In this document: positions 49,701 to 61,378 of the stretch, one piece after another
Layout of the letters: each line of letters starts with the position of its first letter
Position numbering within the stretch: position 1 is the first letter of the stretch
Assembly: GCA_024734555.1 (NCBI GenBank)
Contig: JANPWX010000072.1
Span: 3,816,420 to 3,880,419, forward strand
Direction of reading: 5' to 3'
Source of the DNA: Trochalopteron elliotii
Taxonomy: Eukaryota; Chordata; Aves; Passeriformes; Leiothrichidae
Length of the DNA stretch: 64,000 nt
The notes under the pieces: model-generated
The model's database searches: none
Told to the model about the DNA's origin: nothing
The model's input: the letters and a program-made list of their open reading frames with translations, nothing else
Program-made: the position numbers and the translations under genes

Positions 49701-50370
49701 TACTACATGCATCTTCAAAAAATATTAAAATATTTTCTTGTACTTTTTGCGATCAGTTGCTTCAGGGCCTCCAGACCTCTTTCTCAGTGATTGTGAAGAA
49801 TTTTGTAAGGCTATTTTGTTATGCATTGCTTTAACATGATATTGCTGTTTCTGTTTACCAAAATACTGTCTGTATTTAGGTGTTACACGGAGGAGACTGG
49901 GAAGTATCCTCTTATCAGTGCCTTCTCCAGCCGAAATCTCATTTCCTTTTTAGTGCATGCTCCTATACAGTGATCCCCTTTTGTAAATGCATTTCTAAGT
50001 ATCTGCAATTCTAGAGTTATCTAACCTTTTATCAGGTAAATACATATTTCAACATGATATCAAGTGCTTCCTTTTCTGGTGGGAATTACATAGACATATA
50101 TATACTTTTTAAATTTGGCTTTATTTTCTGCATATGGTCAATCACATTCAAATTTTATTTTACAACACAGACTAACCAGTACATTAAATGAACCTTGTAT
50201 TATCTCTGTGATCTGCAAAATATTCTGCAGTATGACAAATAGGGTTTGTTTTTTCCTTCTGCATGTCTTTCTCTTGCCTATTTTTATTGGCAATATGCAC
50301 CTCTCGCTCCATGAAAACCAATCCCATTTAGTTCTAACACCATTTTTCATCAATCATATAACTTAGCTTG
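46797..50370. other. Unique non-coding DNA
   Basis: 46900-49500 has somewhat higher GC than the flanks and a series of 70-130 codon frames (48031-48423 minus, 48622-48981 plus, 48994-49335 plus). None has family resemblance, frames overlap on opposite strands, and I find no convincing exon borders. No known repeat was recognised. Confidence 0.45.
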
Positions 50371-50463
50371 TGATTCTTGGGGTGTCCTGCATAGGCCCAG
50401 GAGTTGGACTCAATCATCATAATGGCTCTTCCCAACTCAGCATATTCCATGATTCTATGATTC
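50371..50463 (+). mobile_element. CR1 LINE 3' terminus, severely 5'-truncated
   Basis: A plus-strand CR1 tail of only about 93 bp: tgattcttggggtgtcctgc, then cccaggagttggactcaatc, a ggctcttcccaactcagc block and the terminal repeat attccatgattctatgattc. The octamer-type attctatg repeat that ends CR1 is well preserved. The short length is a typical product of incomplete reverse transcription. It encodes nothing. Confidence 0.93.
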
Positions 50464-53400
50464 GCTTTACTTATCCAACTTCTGTTTCTCTCTATGAGGC
50501 ATAGAATGAATAAAATTCACATGTTCTGTTACCTTCCTACTATGGACACAGAGACAAAGTTAATGTAATGTCATCTAAAAGGGCCATTTGTCAAAGCTTG
50601 TTTCCTGAGGTCAGTTTCACTAAAAGTCACCCTTTCCTAGTGGGAACACATGAGCCAGTCAGTGCTGTCCTTCTCAAATACAGGTCTGTGCAGCGAGATA
50701 CCAATTAAAGTTAACACAAGGAAGTTTGATCCCCTTGTTTCCATTTGCCCTCCATTTACTTAGATCAGTCTGAGTTTCTCTTTTATCCTTCTTCCTCTGT
50801 GGTTCAGTGCATGTGAAGAAGCTTTGCCCTGCAATCAAGCTTGAAAGACCTGAGAAAAAGGATTTTTAACTAAGTCAATAATAATTCTTTCTAAACTCTA
50901 TTCCCTCCACGCAATTAATTTAACTGTAGCCTGCTCTGAGAGGCTCAGACTGAGACAATTCTTCTTACTCATTGTGTTGTGCAATCAGGAAAACATTTAC
51001 ACTTGGTTGTATTGGGCTTGTGTAGGCTCTAGGCTTTTTTTCATATCAATACTAATACTATTGGGAAAAGATTTAAACAATTTCTTGCTAGACAATTGTC
51101 TAAATCTCAAATTCAATGGAGCAGTAAAATTTTAAATATAAAAAATATAGAAATTCGAGCGTGTGTATGAATATTTTAAGTAAATAATTAGACTTACATA
51201 ACCTGAAGTTCTAACAGAGTGTTCTGACCAACTGATTTAGGTAGTCCACCTTCCAAATTGTTTGACAACTACAGATACTCATATTCATGTAAGAGTAGAA
51301 ACTAACCACACTTACTAAAACTCTGACGCTGCTTGGTGAGACAACACTTGCTTCAAAGTCTGAGTCTCATCTATATCAATGGAATAGTATCCTGAGGAAA
51401 GAAACTGAATGCAGTGAGTTCAAAAAACAGGATAATTTGGAAGAAAAAAATGTTGTTTATGATTCAGTAATATTCCCTGCACATTGACTGCTGAATTGGA
51501 ATCCACAAAAATGGGTTGTAATGGAAGCACAATGACAACAGGCGCAGTGCCTCCATTTAGCAGTTATGATTTTTCCTAAATGTTAAAATGGTGCATTTTT
51601 AGAGAGAAGATGTAGCAAAAGATGGCAAGAGAATGAAGAAGTCCTCAGTGCTAAAGCTTTGGGCACTCCTACTATTATTTTAAAGATATTTATAGTTGAA
51701 TTTCTATGGGAAAAGCAGTTCTATATAAAGCTAGATATACTTGTAATAGAGAAATAAAAGAAGGACATATGTAAAGTTAGAACAAAAGCAAAAACAACAA
51801 CAAACCAACAACAAAAAAAAGGAAAAATATGATAATAAAGAAAGTGCTGGTACTATTTTAAACAGCCTGTGTATAACTTCTTTGCCATTTATTCACTTTC
51901 AGAAGTCAAAATAGTCATCTAATTAGTTCCTCCACTATCTGATACACATTTTTAATGAAAGACTGACACATAGGAGGACTAAAAACATTTTATCAAGCTA
52001 ATGAGAACAACAAATTAAGCATAACAATCCAAGTATAAAATAATTCCAGTCACTAGGGTCAAGTGTTCCCTGTGTGCACAGGATTTTCAAAGAGGTCATA
52101 ACTGGGTAATTTCTATTATAATGAACATTTTAATGCAAACCTTCTTTTCTTAATGATACTTCTTTATATTTGTGAATCCAAAGTCTTGTGAAATAGACAA
52201 CTGTACAAAGCCAACACCAGCCTGAGCAAAATGAAGCAGGAAAGAGGAAAGCAGGAGAATGAGTAACATGTGAGCAACATCTAGTGGCTAACATCTCATT
52301 ATGAAACTTGGAGGCATTGGGCTTTATTTTAAGCCTATTTTTGACACTGAATTTTTCTGTGAGAAAGTGAAGCATATGAGGGGAAAAGGCAGCAATGCCT
52401 GCTGGTGCAACCTCTGAACTAGAAATTCCCAAGAGCTCCTCTTGACTCTTTCTTCACCTTGTGGCCTCAGGTAATAAACTGCATTTTAAGGATAAACCAA
52501 TGCCTACTCATGATTGTACTTCAGGTTCACTGGAAAGGGGATGTGACACAAAGACATTTCTTGTATTGATCACTATAGCACTGCAACTCCTTTTCTTCAG
52601 TGAGCTGGAACTTGTCCCTAACAGCCCTTTCCAGATGTGTGATAATAAGAAGTGGGGGAAACACCCCTTCCTTGATTTCTGAAAGTAATTTTTATTCTGT
52701 CCAAACAGTTGCTGAACTCACGTATCAGCCACTCACCCACATATCAGTTGCACAAATGAGGAAAATGATCCTACTATTTATTATCTTTTACTATAATCTT
52801 TCCTCTCATGCTTTCTCTTCACTGAAGACACAAAGCTAGTGATATTTAAAAGATATAGACATAAATGATTTAAAGATAGCTGTTTCAAAGAAATTTCTGA
52901 TTACTTTGTACTGCCACAGAAACAGGCAATCCAAGTAATTGAATAAGCCAAAATCTTGTCACCTCAGCGCACTGGACAAACAGAACAGCTGTAGAGAATG
53001 AGAACTCAGTGTTCTTCCACCTAGCAGGGGGAAAAAGTCAGTACACAATCATGAATATTTTTTGCATCTTATAATAGAAAAACAAAACATTGCATATCCA
53101 CATATCTATGGACAACCATTAATGTTAAAAGAATTCAGTGAAAAAAAACGTAGTATGCTTTATGCATTCTATGCTATCTCATTTCAAAAAATTTTCAGAT
53201 GTACTAAATAGCTGATTCTTCACATGTAGAAAGTAGGAAATATGAAGTAGGAACACAGAAATCTCAGCTAATAAAAAGTCTTGAAAAAAATTACATATGT
53301 CACTTCATGATTGTACCTTATAACACTGGGTGCATAATTTATTCTGAAGAGTTATAGTTTTTCATCAAGAATTTTAGTTTTTCCTACACTTTGTCATGAT

Positions 53401-55892
53401 CTCATTCACAGCTCCTTTGAATAATCATTTTCTGTTGCTACTGAAACAAATCCCACTCCTACAGATCTACTTAAATTTTTTCTAGCTATATGTCAAAAGT
53501 GGGTAACAACATGCCTTCCTTTAACAAGATTTAGCTAAAATTGTCATAAAAATCATGTAAGTTCCTTGCTTAAAATATTTTATGTTTAAACTGTATCTCC
53601 TACTACCACTTTTTGAGACAGAATACTGCTATAATAGGAATAAGTTTTGGAGTACATTTTATAATGTTCTTACCTTCTTATTTTTCAGTGGATTACTGTT
53701 CACAACCTTGTCACTGGAATATTGCCTTCTTCTGCAGTTTGAGAAGAACCCTTTTTCCTTCTCTTTTTCAAATCCTTGAAGTCTTATTAGAAGTTGAGAA
53801 GCAGCTCTGTGAAGACTGTGATCTGGAGAGTCAGAATCCTGGAGGAATGATAAGTCTCTCCCTGCAGTCACATGAGTGTGCATGGAGACAGAATGACTTC
53901 ATTGACCTATTCCATATTATGGAAGACTTCTAAAATAAAGGAATTATAAGAGATGCTGTCAAAGGACACAACTTGTGCACTAGGATCAATTCCTGTGCAA
54001 TGTATCTGGAGTCACAGGTTCATTTTGCTGGGTTTCAATGTACAGAAACAGACTTCTTTGTCAGACACTCTTACTGAATGTCCAGCTAGTATTTCAGTGT
54101 TTGTCTGAGAATTTTTCATAGTTCAGTGGGACAGCTGAACACCAGTACCTATTCTGTTCCCTTTGGAAATGCTGAAACCACAAGAGAAAAAAAGCACGAT
54201 GAGACAGCAGAACAAGTTTGGAGGCCCCTTGTACAAGTAACTACTCTCTAGCACAAAGCTGGACAGATTCCCACAGGTTGCACTCAACCCTCATTAGTTA
54301 TAGAGATATTATATTTTGTGGAAATGCACACCATTTTTTAAACTGTTTCTCCTCATTTAAAATGCAAAGGCCTCTCCCCATGCTTCTAAGGCCATCACAG
54401 TTTGGCCAAAGCACACTTTGGAGAATACATCCTTTAATTTTACAATACATTGAACACAACACCTTTTATTCCATTTTACCCTTCTTTTGGGAAAACAGCT
54501 CTGCTTGTCTTCAACTAATAAAAAGTAATTGAAAAGCTATTTAGAAACTTTCCTTGTTTCTTGTTGTATGTCCCCCTGGCAAGCTTTAAGATGTGACCAG
54601 CTGCAGAAGACATTACCAGGTGACTTCATTAAACAGTTGTCATGCCCATGACAAAAGCTTTCCTGAGAAAAAGAAAAAGGGAAATATTTCTATATTAACT
54701 CCGAAATGTGAACTGCTATCTTTTGCCATTCCATTGTATCATGGATTTAAAGGGATAACTGGGAATATGGCAGGCCCATCCTGAATGGGAGTCTCTATAA
54801 GATGACCTCCAGACCACCCCTCCATTTCTTTAGTTTTGTGAAATAATCCTACACTGACCCTCCAGGCTCATGAATCAGCCCTTAAAGGAATCTAGCTAGA
54901 AGTAGAATTCAGGACCTGAACAGACTCCCAGAACTGTAGTTTCCTTCATCTCAGACCCTCAGAATACATCACCTAATTGCCTCCTAGCCTCAGCTGTCAT
55001 TTTTAGTCTTTCACAGAAAAGTTCTGAGTGAACTCAGAAATGGGCTACTCATTTTTCTTCAGGCATCTGTCACATCTATGGAATTTATGTCATATTGGAA
55101 GGCTTTTTCTTAAAGGGTCGACAACTTTATCAGGCAGTGCCAAAGAAATATAATCAAAGACCAATGACACTAAATTGCAATAGATTCTAAATTACATGTT
55201 TTGCACTTTCAAAAGGTGATTCAAAATTTTCTAGCTCCTCAGCTGACATGTTTAAAATTGATGTTTCAAAATGCCTGCCTTTTAGCACTCAGATGCTGAC
55301 CTTAAGCCTGTTATTTGTGAAAAAAGAAAAAAAAAAATAAAAATAGCAGGAGGGAAAAAGAAGTATTACCTGAGGAAAGACTGTGGTAAAATAGCAGGAT
55401 AAAGAGAGAAACTGAAAAAAAATGCAGAAATGTTAAAAAACAGGACAGGTCAGAAAAAGGGGGAAAATCAATTAAAAAGGAAAGATAACGGGGAAGGTGA
55501 ATGGAAATGCAGCAAAGCTAATGCAAGAAAACACTGCCTTATTGAAAATCTTTGTTTACTAGAGGAGGTACATTTTTTTCTATCTATTCATGGTCTGTAT
55601 TTAATGTCAAGGTAATACTTTGAGACAATATTCAAGCAAAAGAAATATGTCTTAGTTCCAGTTGTCAGTCTTAGTTCCTATTATCTCTGTGTGTTCACCG
55701 GTGTTTTTTGAGTTCAAGCTGTTTGAGATATGACAGACTATCCAGAAAATCTCTTTTAGGGAACTTGTTCCTTGGAAATTTTACCATAAAAGAAAACTGG
55801 TATACAACAGGATAGAAGGAGGAACTATGATTTTTATATCTAAAAGATCATGACATCACGTACTTCAGGAAAGTCCAAGATTTAAAAAGAAA
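50464..55892. other. Unique AT-rich non-coding DNA
   Basis: No gene or repeat was recognised. Frames of about 100 codons at 52130-52432 (minus), 53613-53933 (plus) and 54218-54532 (plus) overlap others and resemble no family. A-rich runs lie at about 51790-51820 and 55319-55345. Confidence 0.5.
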
Positions 55893-56162
55893 GGTTTGGG
55901 AAATCTTCCCAATGTGTATGAGTACTTGATGAAAGAGACAGAAGAAGATGGAGACAGACTCTTCTCAGTCATTCCAGTTAAAAGATGAGAGATAATATAC
56001 ATAATTTAAAATGCAACAAATTCCATTTAGACCTAGGAATCGCTCAGAGGTTGGAGATAATGGTTGGAGATAATCAAAACACAATTGTGCAAGGCCAAAG
56101 AATAGCAAAGACAAGACTAGACACATTCAGTTTCCCCTTCCAAACTCAATGATTCTGTGATG
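55893..56162 (+). mobile_element. Decayed CR1 LINE fragment with recognisable 3' end
   Basis: Plus-strand blocks in CR1 order: gggaaatcttcccaatgtgt (55897), gaagatggagacagactctt (55944), ctcagtcattccagt, acaaattccatttagacc (56016), gagataatcaaaacacaatt (56072) and tgcaaggccaaagaatagca (56088), ending with cccttccaaactcaatgatt and ctgtgat. The last part is the CR1 3' tip. About half the usual spacing is missing, so several deletions have occurred. A ggttggagataatggttggagataat stretch (about 56050) is a small tandem repeat inside it. Non-coding, old. Confidence 0.82.
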
Positions 56163-57104
56163 TTAAGAGACTGGGATATGGGTCTTGGGAGAGTCCTGTT
56201 TGGAAGTAGACTGAGTGTAGATGTGGCTGGCAAAGCAGCAGACTAGAAGAGGAAAAAGAAGAAAAGAGTGGGAGAATAGACTACATGATAAAAGATACTC
56301 GGATTTGGATAAATCTTCAGAGCAGTTCTAAGAGGTGATTGAAAATAAAGTGACACTGCTATGAAAACTGAACATGGTTACTCTTGGTGAAGATATCATA
56401 CCCTAAAAGGCATGTGCAATCTCAGGTTTTGTTTCAGGGAACATCAAAAACAGGGTTGCTGCATGAGGGGGGCAGAGCTGGAGAACAAGAATGACCACAC
56501 GGACAGAAGGAGACAAATTTTCCTCCACAAGAGTGGAGGCAAGGCTATGACATAGGACTAAGGTCTATGTGTGAGACAGGATTGGAGACAGGTTTCTTAC
56601 AAAGTCTCTTTAAGGTCCATCAGGAATCAAGGCTGGAGACTCCAGGGGCTGGAGACTCCAGGGACTGGAGACAAGTACACTTACAGCATAGCTAGGGAAA
56701 GCAAAGAAGGCTCAGATGAACTTAAATGGACCAACACACAGAGTAGGTGTGCGGGGGACACTGCAGATGAGAGCGTGCAGAGGGGTTAAGGACCACTTGT
56801 GCACACAGACCCCTGACATGTTGAGACTTTCTGGTTTTGATGCTCAGCTTTGAAGACTTTATTTTCATTAAAGGTAGTGCTGATATCACAAATCCTTAAA
56901 AGAACAACCAAAACATAGGATTCAATCCTGCTGACATTTACCTTGATCACCACTAGAATCCTTACGATTACCACTATTTGTGTCACTGATGGTAAATTTT
57001 TGGCATCAATAGAGACAAAGGTCCCACGCTTTACCTTTATGAACCAGTTCATCCACATTTTGTTGTTTACAGGTGTAAGACATGCAGCTACCTATAAAGT
57101 GGCT
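56163..57104. other. Non-coding DNA
   Basis: The only structure is the 16-bp tandem repeat listed separately. The sequence just left of the LTR (56900-57100) does not look like a primer-binding site or retroviral internal region. Confidence 0.5.
56631..56672 (+). repeat. 16-bp tandem repeat, 2.6 copies
   Basis: ggctggagactccagg occurs twice in perfect tandem (56631-56646, 56647-56662), followed by a partial unit gactggagac. The unit itself contains the palindrome ctggagactccag, which lacks only its central symmetry. Confidence 0.93.
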
Positions 57105-57476
57105 TGTTCGTGGGGGTGCTTTTGCCGGCTAGCAGATCCCCCAGGCCAATTTATAGCAGTCTGTAGGTCCTCCAAATAGCTGGCTGAGGCATGGATTCAG
57201 GCTTGGAAATGAAGAAGCAGGTCCTGGCTTGGGTAGGTAAAGGTGTTTATTTCTGTCCTGGCCCCAGGTGCAGAGGGAGCCATGTGCTCGGGAGCCAGGC
57301 TGGAAGCCAGAACACCCGAACATGTGCTCAGGCCCCTTAAGTACCCAGGGAATGGGCCTGGGCAGGGAAGGAACTTTGGACCAACTGGAAAAGGGAAGGG
57401 GGTGGGGTTACATCAGGGGGAAAACAGGTATGGGGGTAGGAATGGGGGTGTAGGGTGAAAGGAACGTACCACTACA
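57105..57476 (-). mobile_element. Solo LTR of an avian endogenous retrovirus, minus strand
   Basis: On the minus strand the block begins TGTAGTGGTACG (57476 leftward) and ends CACGAACA (57105), giving TG...CA ends. U3 is pyrimidine-rich (CCCCCAT and ACCCCC runs). A TACTTAAGG promoter-like motif lies at about 57341-57333. An AATAAA on the minus strand lies at about 57250, followed by a U5-like stretch. The opening TGTRGTGGT is shared with the LTR at 14848, suggesting related families. No target duplication is evident: the right flank is aacaaa, the left flank gtggct. The left (U5) boundary is therefore uncertain by tens of bases. Flanks show neither a primer-binding site nor a polypurine tract, so it is taken as a solo LTR. 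It encodes nothing. Confidence 0.72.
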
Positions 57477-59393
57477 AACAAATAACAAAATACAATACAA
57501 ATTCAAAAACCTGAAACTCACGCAGCTACAGTTACCTAGTCAGAATACCGGTGAAAAATTAAAGCATATTCCCTGGAAAAAGGGCAGGAATTTTCCCCAC
57601 TATATTCTATGTAATATCCATGGAGTGTTCATTACCTGAAATTATTTTCAAAATTAATTTTGGTTAGTTTTTCACTAGGCCATCAAAAAGTATATCCATG
57701 AGCAAAGAAAAAAGTAACTACTCTATTATTTAGTTCCATTATTGGTATAGTTAATAATGCACATGTTTCTTATCATCTTATTGTCAGAACTTACTTGCAT
57801 GATTCATTTCCAGAATAAAAGCAAATCTCCCCCTCAGCCTCAAGCAAAACATCGATGCAGAGAATTTCATTCCTAACCTTTACACTGATAGGGAACTGAC
57901 CCAAAATAAAGGCTATCATGCAAATTATTTGATAAGATTAAGTAATGTCAACAACCCCCCTTCCCAAGTATTTCACTTTGAAGTATGGTCTGAAATCCTG
58001 AAGCTTCAATTTATTATCCCATTTACTGAGCAGAAACATCTTGGGTGCAATAATAAAGTACAGTTTTGCTTATGCAGCAGTATAAGATTCTCAGTATTAA
58101 CACTAACACATGAACATTTTTTCCTTTTTTGGATAATACTCATCTTTGCAAATGCATTTACCACAACTGAATCCTTTTAGAAAAGTACTAAAAAAATTTC
58201 AAGTCCAAGTCAATTATCAGTCATATGTGTAAATACTAACTGAATTTGAAAGAATGAGTTAGAGAAAAAAAAAAAAAAAACCACAGGGATTTTTTGAGCT
58301 TTGTGCTCTTTTTTCTGCCATGAAAAGATAATACAGTTGAAAAAGTCACACTGAAGCAGGCATAAGAGTGAGAGAAGTCAAAACAAAGACAAAGGTATAT
58401 TGGTACCTTGCTGTGGTATTTCTGTATGTTCTTATTTTATATTCTGCCTAGAAAATGGTTCCTTTGCTTTTAGAAGGAAATACTCCCCACACACATATTG
58501 AAACATCTGATAGTGACTCCTAGAAGAGTGAAGAACTCAATCAGTTATGTGAAGATCTATTAACAATTTTGTATGTTTTTAAAAGATTAATTCAGTATAG
58601 GATTAAATATTTAACAGCTCTATTTTGGTCCAGATGCATCTGAGATAAGAAACAAATTCTTAGAGTTTTATCCCACATAACAAGCAGAGACTTATGACTC
58701 ATTTCCTGACACCATTGAAATTAACATTAATATTTATCATGCAAAAGATGTAGTAACAAACTTTGAGTATATAATCTATTTAAATTCAATTAAAATGTCA
58801 GCTAATAACCACAATTAATTATTCTGCTAACATGCATCCACTCAAAGGTCACATTCAGTGAATTCTGCTGTTCTCTGGCATTTTGTACACTGAGATAAAA
58901 TACTTTGTGACTCCATCTATTATGAATATAGTACTGCTGTATAATATTTTCTGTATTTAGATCTGGTTAGTTGAGAAGTTCATTAGTGTAGTTCACTTAC
59001 TATATTCAAGTCAACAGATGATTGTTCAGGGCAAGAAACAGGAAGGTAGGAGTAGCTCTAACTATGTCACTCCTCAGTAGTTGCTTGAAAGCAGTTTAGT
59101 CAGCAACATTGAATATTTTGCCGCCATGCCTGCCAGGCTAAAACAGTTTTTAAGCCATGAACAGAAGAAGCCTACAATGAATAACAAAAATCAAGGGAAC
59201 TATAAAACAAAAATCAAGGGTTAGTTTATGAGGAAAACTTTAGGCAATAAAATAGGACCAAATCTTTGAAGGAACAAGATTCAAATATGAGCCCTCTCAA
59301 AAATATCTCTAGAAGTTTTGCCATTTCCATTCTCATAATAGACCAGTGTGGAACACTTTTTTTAGAAAACATTTCTCTAAGGTCTTGAATGTA
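57477..59393. other. Unique AT-rich non-coding DNA
   Basis: An A16 run at 58265-58280 and a motif-rich stretch at about 58660-58900 (see findings). A 15-base aacaaaaatcaaggg duplicate occurs at 59183 and 59206. No gene. Confidence 0.5.
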
Positions 59394-59473
59394 TAAACAA
59401 AAAAAAAAAAAAAAAAAAAAACCAACAACAAAAAAAAAACACAAAAAAAAAAAAAAACCCACAAAAAAAAAAC
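59394..59473 (+). repeat. A-rich tract with C interruptions
   Basis: About 80 bases of A runs (22, 9-10, 15 and 10 A) separated by single C, CC or CCC groups. It may be a decayed A tail, or slippage-prone low-complexity DNA. The apparent lysine-rich frame across it is an artefact. Confidence 0.93.
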
Positions 59474-61037
59474 CCCAGAATTTTTGTTTTGAGGAGACTG
59501 TTCTATCCATGGATTGCACTTATGACAGTGCAAGAAGCAACACAATTTGGACATCCAAGGAGAGAACTGTTCAGACACCAGCCTAGGAACAGGAGAAGTA
59601 AATTTCCACCAAGGAACATTGAAAGGCAAAACTTCTGTCATAGAGGAGTACAACATGGAGACAACACCTAAAGGTAAATAAAAACCTTTCATATGAACTC
59701 TTGACATATTCTGGAAAAAGAGTCAAGGATTCTTTAAGCTTGAAAAGTTGTGTTTTCATAAAAATGAATTATTATTCCCACAATGCATCCACACATAGGA
59801 TTTAGCTAGAAATAACTATGGAATTTTCAAGGATAAATTTTGCACTTGCATGGGTGCTAGAACTATGAAACAAAGCTTAAGTCACCATATTATCTCATTA
59901 ACTTTAAGCTTCTTACGCTACCTTCTACCTGATAGTAACTCAGAACTCAGCATGGTATGAGTTATCATATGTGTGGTATGAATTATCTATCCTGTATGGG
60001 TCAATCTTGTCATAATGACTCTCCCAGAATGAAAGCAGCCCACACTTGGACTGGGAATAACTCTTCATAGTGCTTTGTTTGTCTCAGTGATGACTTCAAC
60101 CCTTGCTGCAAACCCTTGCTGAAGGGAGGTACTGGATGTTTCCATAAAGCTACTGACTGCTATCATAAAGCTTTTGTGCATCTCTTTTTATGGGATCTAG
60201 ATTACTGGATGACTTACATATGAAACCTTGAATTCAAGGGTGGGGAAAAATGCAGGAAGTTCACAGTAGCCTTCAAAGCATAAAAGCTGCATCATTTTCT
60301 GATGTAGAAATAAATACACTTTCCTCTATTCTTGATGTCAAATCCCATCAGTAAAGAAAAGTATATGCATGGCAATGTGTTACATTGTACATTTCAGTCA
60401 CTCTGGTTTCATGAGATATTACCAGTTTTGATACTCAATCACTTCTCCCTTTGCTGCTTCTCAGCTGGCTATGGCTTAAAGACACATAAGACACAGTTGG
60501 TTGGGTGAGCCTATCACTAGCTGGACCTTTACAATGTTTTCTGTAAAATAATTTGTTCAATTTGGAAGGCTGGCTATATAAAATGAATGTGTACTATATA
60601 AAATCATTCCTTCTATTAAAGCAAAAAAGCAATCTTGTATATGAAAAATTTTCTTGCAGTTCCAACTGTGTAAATTATCTGAAAGCCATTAGGGCATTTC
60701 TCTTTGAAGGTTATTGTACATAAAATGCATTATTAACTTACTAAATGTTACTGAAATGTACAGTTAAAATAATATGATTAAAAGACAGTGACTCTAAACT
60801 CAAATTGTCCTTTCCATTATAGAGTTTTCTTTTTTTAACAGACTACGGAGGCGTTTAGTTTACTAGCAGGAAAAATGTTCATTATAAAAAGAAGATTTTC
60901 TTCTCTCTCAACTGGAATTATTCAGTTATGGTAAAATCTTTCAAGCATTTAAGGAATAAAGAATAAATTTGAATTACAGGTAATAAAATGTGTTTCGGCA
61001 TTTTTAATCTACAGATGGTAGAAGGTGATTTGTGGAA
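59474..61037. other. Unique AT-rich non-coding DNA
   Basis: Nothing recognised apart from a small ccttgctg duplication at about 60100-60123. Confidence 0.55.
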
Positions 61038-61378
61038 TATCATAGAATCACAGAATCATTTAGGTCGGAAAATACCTCTAAGATGATGCAGTCTGACATT
61101 AACCCAGTACTGCCAACTCCACTACTAAACCCTGTCACTCAGTCCCACATTTACATATCCTTCAAATATCTCCACAGTGATTCCACAACATCCTTGGGCA
61201 GCCTATTCCAATGCTTGACAACTGGTTTGGTGAAGAAATTTTTCCCAATATCCAAACCAAATCTTCCCTGGCACATCTCGATGACATTTCCTCTCATCCT
61301 ACCACTTGTTTCTTGGGAGAAGAGACCCACACCCACAACAACCTCCTTTCAGGTAGTTACAGAAAGTGGAAAGGTCCT
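61038..61378 (-). mobile_element. CR1 LINE fragment, ORF2 C-terminus plus 3' UTR
   Basis: The left end carries the CR1 terminal repeat in reverse complement (tatcatagaatcacagaatc), then ggtcggaaaatacctctaag, and blocks ccttgggcagcctattccaa and gaagaaatttttcccaatat. The minus-strand frame at 61151-61336 contains GRFGLDIGKNFFTKPVVKHW and NRLPKDVVES, the well-conserved C-terminal part of CR1 ORF2. This is the best preserved CR1 3' end on the minus strand here. The 5' portion is missing beyond about 61378. Confidence 0.95.

Noticed and set aside
57105..57476. Full-length endogenous retrovirus
   Set aside because: No internal gag/pol/env-like frames, primer-binding site or polypurine tract lie next to this or any other LTR in the window. 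All are solo LTRs or fragments.
59389..59586. Lysine-rich and phenylalanine-rich frames across the A tract
   Set aside because: Direct product of the homopolymer tract.
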